Positions 1 to 7,140 of a stretch of DNA of 14,352 nucleotides are shown here, one piece after another. The stretch spans positions 1 to 14,352 of the forward strand of contig CAJTOT010000037.1 of the NCBI GenBank assembly GCA_910577935.1. Reading direction: 5' to 3'. The number at the start of each line of letters is the position of its first letter. The stretch's first letter is position 1. This stretch comes from an uncultured Hungatella sp. Its GTDB lineage: Bacteria; Bacillota; Clostridia; Lachnospirales; Lachnospiraceae. The position numbers and the translations under genes were made by a program. The notes beneath the pieces were generated by a model that saw nothing but the letters and a program-made list of their open reading frames with translations, ran no database searches and was not told where the DNA came from.

Positions 1-917
1 TTCCCTGCCCCTATATTCTGGGCGGTGACGGCTGCCAGCGCGTTGGCCATGGAGGTGGCTGTCAGCATGGCAAACACATCATACTTGCTTCCGATTCCCA
101 CCACCGACGCAGCGAACACCCCGCAGCCGTTCATCACGGTCATCAGATACAAGAACGAGATCCTCACCATCAGTTCCTGAAACGAGATGGGAATTCCCAC
201 CCGCGCCAATTCCTTCGCCAGCCCCTTATGCACCCGGAATGAGGAGGGCTTAAAATCAAACACAAAAGCATCTCTTTTCAAATACGCCACGGCGATGACC
301 ATGCTGACCCCCTGGGAGACCACCGTGGCCAGCGCCGTGCCTGCCACCCCCATGGCTCCATAGCGCACCAGCACAAAATCCAGAACCACATTAAGCCCGC
401 AGGCCACTGCCACAAACATCATAGGCTTTCTGGAATCCCCGTATCCTCTGAGTATGGCGCTGATAGAATTGTAGCCGCAGATAAAGAAATTGCCGCAGGC
501 GCAGATGGCCACATAAGTCATGGTCAGTTCAAAGGACTCCTCCGGCGTGTTCAGTATCTTGAGAAGGGGAGCCTCAAAAGCCAGCATCAGGCCCGTGAGT
601 CCCAGGGCAAAGAGGGAGAACACGGTCAGCGTGGTTCCGATGGCCTTCTTCACCATGTCATAATTTTTCTGTCCCATATAATTACCGATGACAATGGTGC
701 TTCCCAGCGTCAGTCCCGCCGACAGGCTTGTGACAATCTGGGTCACCTGGGTTCCCGTTGAAACCGCCGCCACGCTCCTGGCGTCGCAGTATTTGCCCAC
801 CACAAACAAGTCCACCGCGCCGTACAGGGACTGGAGAATATTGGCCAGCAGAAAGGGGACCGCGAACATGCACAGAGCCGGCAGCAGCCTGCCCTCTGTC
901 AGATCCTGCTGTTTCAT
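1..917 (-). CDS. MATE family efflux transporter, C-terminus cut by window edge
   Basis: This is an integral membrane antiporter that by family uses a sodium or proton gradient to export drugs or metabolites. Only the first 305 residues are in the window; the frame stays open to base 1, and full family members have about 450. The visible part begins with the usual MATE opening: a short polar start, then a helix containing PFLLANILQSLYGAVD near residues 20-36 and a VVGKY turn. Later come a TPEE-type loop after the fourth helix, GYGDSRKP near the middle, and an ALAAVTAQNIGAG segment that starts the second half-repeat. The ATG at 917 follows a GAGGCGG ribosome site overlapping the stop of the preceding gene, 11 bases away, so the two are probably translated together. 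The substrate cannot be told from sequence. The family call is secure. Confidence 0.93.
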   Translation of the reverse strand, partial: MKQQDLTEGRLLPALCMFAVPFLLANILQSLYGAVDLFVVGKYCDARSVAAVSTGTQVTQIVTSLSAGLTLGSTIVIGNYMGQKNYDMVKKAIGTTLTVFSLFALGLTGLMLAFEAPLLKILNTPEESFELTMTYVAICACGNFFICGYNSISAILRGYGDSRKPMMFVAVACGLNVVLDFVLVRYGAMGVAGTALATVVSQGVSMVIAVAYLKRDAFVFDFKPSSFRVHKGLAKELARVGIPISFQELMVRISFLYLMTVMNGCGVFAASVVGIGSKYDVFAMLTATSMANALAAVTAQNIGAG

Positions 918-928
918 ATCGCCGCCTC

Positions 929-1324
929 TCACTGGGAGAAGCCTTCGATCAGGCTGACCGCGCCGCAGATTACCGGATAGTGGCTGTCATACTCGTCTCT
1001 GTCCGCCATCTTGAACTTATAATACTTGTCCTCTTTGATCTCCTGATAAACGCTTTCTACCTCCAGACGCTCGTTCAGCGCGCTCTTGTTGATCTCATAG
1101 ATGGCCTCCCGTCCTTCCTTGTCCTCTGTGCGGATCAGATACACCTGCTCCCCGTCCATCTCGGAGATGACCTTCTCAATAATCCTCACTTCCACCATCC
1201 AGTTGTCCCGCTTCTCCTCCCTTCTGGGGATGACCGCAAGCACCGCCACGACAGCCACCAGCGCTGCTGCCAGAAGAGCGTACTTTATCATTCCCTTAAA
1301 AAATTCGCTTTCTCTGTTCATCAT
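929..1324 (-). CDS. Small single-pass membrane protein of unknown function
   Basis: This 131-residue protein belongs to no family I recognise. Residues about 14-32 form one hydrophobic helix (ALLAAALVAVVAVLAVI) followed by a basic RREEKR stretch. The remaining hundred residues are charged and look like alternating beta-strands (EVRIIEKVISE, QVYLIRTEDKEG, YYKFKMADRDEYDSHYPVI), possibly a small beta-barrel or OB-like domain beside the membrane. No lipobox or cleavage site is evident. Two adjacent ATG codons could start it; the first, at 1324, has an ideal GGGAGGAG site about five bases upstream. It is the first gene after an internal promoter and lies 11 bases before the MATE transporter, so it may be an accessory of that transporter, but this is guilt by association only. 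It is clearly coding: good ribosome site, own promoter, tight spacing. Confidence 0.75.
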   Translation of the reverse strand: MMNRESEFFKGMIKYALLAAALVAVVAVLAVIPRREEKRDNWMVEVRIIEKVISEMDGEQVYLIRTEDKEGREAIYEINKSALNERLEVESVYQEIKEDKYYKFKMADRDEYDSHYPVICGAVSLIEGFSQ

Positions 1325-1355
1325 GGTTCTCCTCCCTCACCTTTTCATGCAACCT

Positions 1356-1384
1356 ATTATACTCAACATTTTTACGGTTTGCAA
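1356..1384 (-). promoter_or_regulatory. Sigma-A promoter for the small membrane protein and MATE genes
   Basis: On the minus strand a perfect -10 TATAAT (1356-1361) lies 17 bases downstream of TTGCAA (1379-1384). It sits in the 101-base gap after comEC and predicts a start site near 1349, a leader of about 25 bases and the strong ribosome site of the 131-residue gene. The flanking sequence is AT-rich, unlike the GC-rich genes. It splits the left block into a five-gene unit and a two-gene unit. Confidence 0.68.
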
Positions 1385-1425
1385 GACCTGTATCCATGCC
1401 CTGCCCAAGAATCCGGTTTCCCCGG

Positions 1426-3798
1426 TTACCGTTTACCGTAACCCTTCACCGTCATCTCCCCGCCGTCTGTTTTCACCGTCACCGCTCCCATATCCTGGGT
1501 GAGAACCCAGCCGATTCCCACATCCTCCAGACGTTTCAGGGTCTCAGGGGAGGGATGGCCATACCGGTTCCCCTCTCCGCAGGAGATAATGGCAAGCTCC
1601 GGCCTGACCCTCTCAAGAAATGCTTCCCCTGTAGAGTATCCTGACCCGTGGTGGGCTGCTTTGAGTATCTGAACCGCCAAATCCTCCTCCCGGCGAAGCC
1701 ACCGCTCTTCCCCCTTGGCGCTCATGTCCCCCGTCAGAAGGATTCCCGCCTGTCCGTAAGTCACGAGAAGAAGAAGAGAGTGCTCGTTTCTGTCCCCGGT
1801 CCTGTCTGCGTGGTCCTCGGGTCCTGGATAGAGACAGCGGATCTCCAGATCCCTTCCCCGGATTTTATCACCCCGTTTCATCCACACCACCAGAGCCCCG
1901 TGTTCCCGCGCCAGCTCCTCCAACTCTATATAGGCTTCATCACCGCTTTCCCGGCCGGACCAGGGAAGCGCCACATGGCGCACACGGATTCCCTTTCCTC
2001 CCTCCAGAAGCTCCTTAAGACCGGAGACATGGTCCTGATCCCCGTGGCTTACAACAGCGTAATCAACCTGGCTGATCCCCTGGCTCTTTAAAAAGGGTTC
2101 CAGCACCTGCTCCCCTAGGTTCCTCCTGTCCGTGCTCCCGCCATCCACCAATACCACCATGTCCTCCGTCCTGATGCAGATCCCGTCACCCTGCCCCACG
2201 TCCAGAAATGTCACTTCCATCCCTCTCACCGGAACCGGAAACAGAAGAATTCCCATGGTGACGACAGCAAAACCGGCAAAAAACAGAGACCGCCTGCCGC
2301 GGACGCCCTCCTCTTCTCCGTCCTCCTTCTCCCTTTTGACAGAGACCGCTGCCGCCGCCAGAAAGACAACCCACAAAACCCCGTAGCTTACTATCTGCCA
2401 CCACCGGGGACGTCCCGGCGCAAGAACCGCCCAGGGCAGCCTCTGTGTCTGCCCGCAGAGCCATCGGTACAATTCCAGCACATAATGTCCTGCCCCCAGG
2501 GCAGCCGTCCCCAAAACCCGAGACAGGCTCCCCAGCGCCGCCCCCAGAAGCCCGGAGAGAAGGACGAAGGACATGAGCGGAATAACCACCAGGTTCAGCA
2601 GCGCCCCGTAAGGCGGATATTCAAAATAATGGTATAGGATCACCGGACAGGTGGCCAGCTGTATCACCGCTCCTGCAACCATGGCTTTCTCATAGCCTCT
2701 GCCGGCTCTCAGCCATCTCTCCGCCGCCGGCTCTGCCGCCCCCAAAGCCAGTACGGCCCCGAAGGACAGCTGGAAGCCTGCCTGAAACAACAGGGTTGGG
2801 GACTGAATCAGCAGAACCACGGCGCAGACAGACAGGGCCGTCCGCAGATCGTAGGTCCGGCCCAGACACAGGGCAGCCATCTGCATCACCGCCATGGCCG
2901 CCGCCCGCGCCACGCCGGCTGAGATCCCCGCCCCTCCTGCCATAATCCCATAGCTCACTGTCGCCGCGGTTCCCAGGAGACCGGCTCCCCAGGGAGGAAG
3001 GCCTGCTTTCCGGGACAGTCCGAAAGCCCCCAGCCCGATCATGGAGACGTGAAGGCCGCTGACAGCCAGCAGATGAGCGATTCCGCTGCTCTGATACAGA
3101 TCCTTGATCTGGTCGGAAAGCTCTGTTTTATCCCCCAGAATCATGGCTCGGAAGACCCCGGCGTCCTCCTGGCCGCAGATCCGTCCAAACACCCCGGCCA
3201 CATGGCGTTTGAGGCGGTAAATCCCATCCAGATAAGGGCTTCCCCCTCCTGGCAGAAGCTCTGTGCTCTCCCCGTAGAACCTCCCCTGAATCCCCAGGGC
3301 GTGATAGTACTTTCCAAAATCGAACTCCCCCGGATTCCCCGGCCGGTCAAAGAGCTCCAATTCCCCCGCAAGCCGGACCCTGGCCCCCACGGCCAGGCCA
3401 TCCTCCATGTCCACATAAGCAAGAACATTTCCGTACTCCTCCTTCTCCCCGCCGTTTGACATGGACACCTCCGTCAGCTCCAGCGTCAGCCCGTCTCCCC
3501 CCTTCCTCTCATAGATGCCGTCCACAGTCCCCCAGAGCTCCAGCCTCTTTCCTTTTACCTCCTCCGCCCTATGGCGGCACTCCTCCCAGTTCCTCAAGTC
3601 TCTCTTCACCCAGCACATCCCAAAGATGCAGAAAAACGGCAGAAGCCACCACACAAGGCTCCTGCCGTTTTTCTTCCACAAGCAGCAGACCCCGGCCGTC
3701 AAAGCAGCCAGAATCCCCGCCGTCCACACCACAGGCAGCAGAGCCAATACCTCTCCAAGTACGAATCCCCCTGCTATATATTCCAGTGGTCTTTTCAT
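1426..3798 (-). CDS. comEC: ComEC/Rec2 DNA-uptake channel protein
   Basis: ComEC forms the membrane channel through which single-stranded DNA enters naturally competent bacteria. The 790 residues have the full three-part architecture. N-terminal helices and a DUF4131-type soluble domain occupy about 1-190. The polytopic Competence domain, about 200-490, carries the signature HLLAVSGLHVS near 242-252. A C-terminal metallo-beta-lactamase-like domain spans about 525-785, with DVGQGD at 533-538, DGG at 552, the metal motif SHGDQDH at 584-590, LLTGD at 687-691, AAHHGSG at 714-720 and GHPSPETL at 747-754. All metal ligands expected for nuclease activity seem present, and the length is typical. The ATG at 3798 follows an AGGAGT site about 11-12 bases upstream, 20 bases after the GerMN gene. 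No comEA, comEB or pilus genes are nearby. Uptake activity is inferred from the family; competence is rarely demonstrated in Lachnospiraceae. Confidence 0.95.
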   Translation of the reverse strand: MKRPLEYIAGGFVLGEVLALLPVVWTAGILAALTAGVCCLWKKNGRSLVWWLLPFFCIFGMCWVKRDLRNWEECRHRAEEVKGKRLELWGTVDGIYERKGGDGLTLELTEVSMSNGGEKEEYGNVLAYVDMEDGLAVGARVRLAGELELFDRPGNPGEFDFGKYYHALGIQGRFYGESTELLPGGGSPYLDGIYRLKRHVAGVFGRICGQEDAGVFRAMILGDKTELSDQIKDLYQSSGIAHLLAVSGLHVSMIGLGAFGLSRKAGLPPWGAGLLGTAATVSYGIMAGGAGISAGVARAAAMAVMQMAALCLGRTYDLRTALSVCAVVLLIQSPTLLFQAGFQLSFGAVLALGAAEPAAERWLRAGRGYEKAMVAGAVIQLATCPVILYHYFEYPPYGALLNLVVIPLMSFVLLSGLLGAALGSLSRVLGTAALGAGHYVLELYRWLCGQTQRLPWAVLAPGRPRWWQIVSYGVLWVVFLAAAAVSVKREKEDGEEEGVRGRRSLFFAGFAVVTMGILLFPVPVRGMEVTFLDVGQGDGICIRTEDMVVLVDGGSTDRRNLGEQVLEPFLKSQGISQVDYAVVSHGDQDHVSGLKELLEGGKGIRVRHVALPWSGRESGDEAYIELEELAREHGALVVWMKRGDKIRGRDLEIRCLYPGPEDHADRTGDRNEHSLLLLVTYGQAGILLTGDMSAKGEERWLRREEDLAVQILKAAHHGSGYSTGEAFLERVRPELAIISCGEGNRYGHPSPETLKRLEDVGIGWVLTQDMGAVTVKTDGGEMTVKGYGKR

Positions 3799-3818
3799 AT
3801 AAAATTTTACTCCTGCTT

Positions 3819-4748
3819 TTACTCCTCCAAAATCTCCAGATTCCTCTCAAACTGCGCGTTCAGGGAAACCACATCCCGGAACATCACGTCCTGGGAGCCG
3901 TTGATGGTGATCTGCACCTTGCTGACCGTGGAAATCTCCGACAGCGAGTTCACGATAGAATAGATGGGAATATATTCATTTACATCCAGCGTATTGTTCA
4001 AAAACGCAGAATCAAAATTGATATAGCAAATATTTTCGTTGAGAGACACGTTGAGAAGCTTGGTTCCCTCCGGCAGAGTCCGGTAATGCCCCGCTGCCTG
4101 GGGGCCTTTCAGCAGCTCCTCCACGATCAGGCGCTCCAGGGATGTGTTGATGCTGTGCACCACCTCCCGTGTCTCCCCCACCAGATGCTGTCCTGTCTCG
4201 TCTGTAAAAAACAGGTTCAGCTGGCTTTTCTCGTAAGAATTGATATCACTGATTCCCTCAATAAAGTCCGAATCCGACAGCACTCCCACAGGGTTGCCGC
4301 CGGAGTCCAGAAGCGGCTGATCCGCCACATAGATGCTGATGTAATCGATTCCCTCGATCTGGGTCATGGTCTTGGCCAGGGCCGCCCTGCACAGAATCTC
4401 CCTGGTGGCGTTCATGTTGACCTTGCTTCCGTACCCCGCGTCGAAATAGAGAAACAGCACCTGGTCTTCCTGGCGATAGCCGAGATATCCCACCTTGTCC
4501 GACAGAGCCACCTGGCTGTCCACATCGTTGGGAACATTGAGGAATCTGTCCATCAGCTCCGGTATCAGTTCTCCCGGTTCCCGGGTCTTTGTATAGTACC
4601 TCTGAGGCGCCAGCCTCGTCATGGAAGAATTGAGATAATAAATTTTGTAGGTTCCTTCCGGTTCTTCCTCCGGCGCCTGTTCCTGTTTTCTGCCGCATCC
4701 CGCCGCCAGGGCCATGAGAAGAAGCAACAGCCATATTGTCCGTCTCAT
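3819..4748 (-). CDS. Lipoprotein with two GerMN domains
   Basis: This 309-residue protein has a signal peptide of two arginines and a leucine-rich helix ending in the lipobox LAAGC, so Cys18 should be lipid-anchored on the outer face of the membrane. An acidic linker (about 20-32) leads to two related alpha/beta repeats, about 34-160 and 175-300. The second has the typical GerMN pattern: a LNLFF strand, a LIVEELLKGP helix near 207-216, LPEGTKLL, and NICYINFDSAF near 239-249. GerMN domains occur in the spore germination protein GerM and in actinobacterial LpqB, and are thought to mediate protein or envelope contacts. The ATG has a perfect AGGAGG site six bases upstream that overlaps the stop of the histidine kinase gene, implying coupled translation. 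Together with the kinase this looks like an LpqB-MtrB type pair; a direct sporulation role is possible but not indicated. Confidence 0.88.
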   Translation of the reverse strand: MRRTIWLLLLLMALAAGCGRKQEQAPEEEPEGTYKIYYLNSSMTRLAPQRYYTKTREPGELIPELMDRFLNVPNDVDSQVALSDKVGYLGYRQEDQVLFLYFDAGYGSKVNMNATREILCRAALAKTMTQIEGIDYISIYVADQPLLDSGGNPVGVLSDSDFIEGISDINSYEKSQLNLFFTDETGQHLVGETREVVHSINTSLERLIVEELLKGPQAAGHYRTLPEGTKLLNVSLNENICYINFDSAFLNNTLDVNEYIPIYSIVNSLSEISTVSKVQITINGSQDVMFRDVVSLNAQFERNLEILEE

Positions 4749-4758
4749 TCTCAGCCTC

Positions 4759-6231
4759 CTATGTATTGTCCTGAGGAATATTCCTGTTTCCCGGAATATA
4801 GTTCAGCGGGATTCTCACCATAAAGGTTGATCCCTCTCCCTCCTTGCTCACCAGCCGGACAGCCCCGTGGTGCATCAGAATTACCTTCCGTGTGATGGCC
4901 AGACCCAGACCGGTTCCTCCCGTCTCCCTGGAGCGGGCCTTATCCACCCTGTAAAACCGTTCAAACACCTGCTCCTGAAATTCTTCCGGTATGCCGATTC
5001 CGGAATCCGACACCTTTACATAGAAAAATTTGTGATCCGCGTCCACAGTCACCCGGACCCATCCGTCCTCCACGTTGTACTTGACGGCATTCTCCACCAG
5101 GTTGCTCAAGGCCAGGGACAGCTTCACCTCATCCACATCCGCCGTCACCTCCCGGATGCTCTCCAGGATCAGCTCCACGTTCCTCTTCCGGGCGATAGGA
5201 CGGAGCCTTTTGAGTATCTGCTGCACCAGCCCGTTGATGTCCAGCTGGACCACGTTCAGCTCTGCCACGGATTTATCCATTTTCACCAAAGACAGCAGAT
5301 CGTCGATAATCTTGCTCTCTCTGTCGATCTCGTCGGAAATATCCGTCATAAACTCCCGGTACAGCTCCACCGGCGCCTGGTCCATGCTCATGAGGGAATC
5401 CGCCAGAACCCGTATGGAGGTGATTGGAGTCTTCAGCTCGTGGGACACATTGGAGACAAACTCGTCTCTGGACCGGTCCACTGTCTTTAGCTTGGTCAGC
5501 GTATTCTGAATAGCCGTGGAGAGCTGCCTGGTCTCTTTGTAAGCGTTCTCCGAGATCACCTGGTCCAAGTTACCGTCCGCCACCCGGTTCATCACCTTCT
5601 GAAGACTTCCGAAGGGTCCCATGAGAATCGTCACCAGGGCCGCCGAGGCCAAGAGTATGACCCAGAACGCCATCAGCTGAAAAAACGCCCCTTTCTCCGA
5701 CACCCGCTCCGCCATACCCGTAAGGTTCTCCGTGGAAGCCGTCGCCACCAGCACCCCCTCGATATTCTTCTCCTCTGTGTTGTCATAGATGGGCACTGCC
5801 AGGGCAAAATACCGCTTGTCTTTCTCGAACCTGCTCCCGCTCTCCCCCTGGAAGCAGCGGATCACTTCCTCTGCCACATGGGTACGCCCCTCAGCCAGCC
5901 GGAAGGTATCCTTGATCACCTTGAAATTCCTGTTGATCACCACGATTCTTCCGCTGAATATATCGGCTATGGTGTCCAGCTCCACATCTACCGACGAGTC
6001 CCTGGCATCGCCGCTCATGTACCCCGACCTGCTCATCTTGTTGCTGATGATCAGGCACTGGTTCTGAACCTCCATCACCCTGGAATCCACCTGTGTCTGG
6101 CGCAGGGACCTGTCTGTCAGTCTTCCCAGAATATACATAGGAAAGAAACCTATGAGTAAAAACAGGAAAAACAGCGGCACCTTCATGCTGATTCCGCCCC
6201 CCCACAGCTTCCTCTTCACCCGCTCTAACAA
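4759..6231 (-). CDS. Membrane sensor histidine kinase, TTG start, no adjacent response regulator
   Basis: A 490-residue sensor kinase that should autophosphorylate on His264 and pass phosphate to an unseen response regulator. A first membrane helix (about 17-36) and a second (about 183-206) enclose an extracytoplasmic domain of about 145 residues, probably Cache/PAS-like. A HAMP linker (about 205-255) runs directly into the dimerisation domain with SHELKTP at 263-269. The ATPase domain has the N box NLVENAVKYN at 377-386, G1 DSGIGIP at 409-415, an F box FERFYRVD near 423-430, and G2 GGTGLGLAI at 438-446. There is no cytoplasmic PAS domain, unlike WalK. The start is TTG: AGGAGG at 6238-6243 lies exactly six bases before it, right after the DegV stop, and the first in-frame ATG (15 codons on) lacks such a site. 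A GerMN lipoprotein follows after 10 bases. The signal is unknown; envelope stress or wall status is a guess from the partner. Confidence 0.94.
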   Translation of the reverse strand: MLERVKRKLWGGGISMKVPLFFLFLLIGFFPMYILGRLTDRSLRQTQVDSRVMEVQNQCLIISNKMSRSGYMSGDARDSSVDVELDTIADIFSGRIVVINRNFKVIKDTFRLAEGRTHVAEEVIRCFQGESGSRFEKDKRYFALAVPIYDNTEEKNIEGVLVATASTENLTGMAERVSEKGAFFQLMAFWVILLASAALVTILMGPFGSLQKVMNRVADGNLDQVISENAYKETRQLSTAIQNTLTKLKTVDRSRDEFVSNVSHELKTPITSIRVLADSLMSMDQAPVELYREFMTDISDEIDRESKIIDDLLSLVKMDKSVAELNVVQLDINGLVQQILKRLRPIARKRNVELILESIREVTADVDEVKLSLALSNLVENAVKYNVEDGWVRVTVDADHKFFYVKVSDSGIGIPEEFQEQVFERFYRVDKARSRETGGTGLGLAITRKVILMHHGAVRLVSKEGEGSTFMVRIPLNYIPGNRNIPQDNT

Positions 6232-6243
6232 CTCCCGCCTCCT

Positions 6244-7107
6244 CTACCGCAATGCCTTGGAGCAGGCGATTGCCAGGGCTCCCGGCCCGATATGGCAGCT
6301 GACGCTGAGAGAAAGAGGATCTATGTGGATCTCCCCGGTCTCAGGGAACATGGTCTTAAGCTCCTCCCTGAGCTCCAGGGCCGCCCCATGGTTCTGGGTG
6401 TGGGCGATGAACAGGTGGATGCCCTTTCCGGAGCCGTCGCCGAATCTCTGATCCATATCATGGCTGATGGCTGTCATCATAATGCTCTTGGCCTGCTTCA
6501 CGGTTCTGGCCTTCGCAAAGGCGTCCAGCTTTTCCCCCTGAATCTGCAGCACCGGCTTCAGGCGCAGCAGCGTGCCAAGAGCCGCGGCGGCAGGAGTGAT
6601 CCTCCCACCCTTCTTTAAGTATTTCAGGGTGTCCAGCATGATGTAGATGCTGGAATCAAACTTTGTTGCCTCCAGGCAGTCCTTAATCTCCGCCGCCGTC
6701 TTTCCTTCCTCCGCCATGGTCCTGGCGTCCAGAGCCGACTGCCTCTGGGTCACGGAGATCCGCTGATTGTTCACCACCTCCACCTTCCCCTGGTAGTCCT
6801 CCTGGAGCATCAGCGCCGTCTGGCAGGAGCTGCTGAGTCCGCTGGACATGGGAATATGCACGATCTGGTCATACTCCTCCAGGACCTGATCCCACAGCCC
6901 CGTCACCGCCTCCGGGGACGGCTGAGAAGTGGAAATATCGCTTCCTTCCTCCAGCTTCTCATAAAACTCCTCCTGAGTCAGGTTGATATCTTCAAAATAA
7001 TCCTTCCCGTTAATCATAAAAGGCATGGGCAGCACGAAAATTCCCAGCTCCTTCGCCTGGGCCTGGGTGATTCCGCTGTTGCTGTCCGTCACAACTGCTA
7101 CTCTCAT
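6244..7107 (-). CDS. DegV family (FakB-like) fatty-acid-binding protein
   Basis: DegV proteins bind a fatty acid; characterised members (FakB) present it to the kinase FakA so that exogenous fatty acids can be phosphorylated and used for phospholipids. The 287 residues show the family landmarks: TDSNSGI at 7-13, STSQPS at 59-64, the lipid-head-group loop SSGLSSS at 88-94, LKYLKKGGRI at 161-170, KPVLQI near 184-189 and HIGPGALA at 272-279. I chose the ATG at 7107 because its GGAG site lies nine bases upstream; a TTG three codons earlier (7116) directly abuts that site and could not be used with it. It starts 33 bases after the ABC exporter and its stop is 12 bases before the kinase start. No FakA gene is in the window. 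Family assignment is firm; the bound lipid is unknown. Confidence 0.94.
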   Translation of the reverse strand: MRVAVVTDSNSGITQAQAKELGIFVLPMPFMINGKDYFEDINLTQEEFYEKLEEGSDISTSQPSPEAVTGLWDQVLEEYDQIVHIPMSSGLSSSCQTALMLQEDYQGKVEVVNNQRISVTQRQSALDARTMAEEGKTAAEIKDCLEATKFDSSIYIMLDTLKYLKKGGRITPAAAALGTLLRLKPVLQIQGEKLDAFAKARTVKQAKSIMMTAISHDMDQRFGDGSGKGIHLFIAHTQNHGAALELREELKTMFPETGEIHIDPLSLSVSCHIGPGALAIACSKALR

Positions 7108-7140
7108 AATCTCCAACTCCTTCTGACATATATTTTATTC

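Noticed and set aside
1400..1430. Possible terminator after comEC
   Set aside because: Short inverted repeats exist (GGTTAC/GTAACC and CCGG/CCGG), but stems are only four to six bases and no T-run follows on the minus strand.
758..1441. Open frame of 227 codons on the plus strand
   Set aside because: Overlaps the MATE and small membrane protein genes in antisense; translation looks non-biological and no promoter or ribosome site fits.
3456..4823. Open frame of 455 codons on the plus strand
   Set aside because: It lies antisense to the comEC start and the GerMN gene, both of which have strong motifs and ribosome sites. The product is proline/serine/histidine-rich low-complexity sequence typical of antisense frames in GC-rich DNA.
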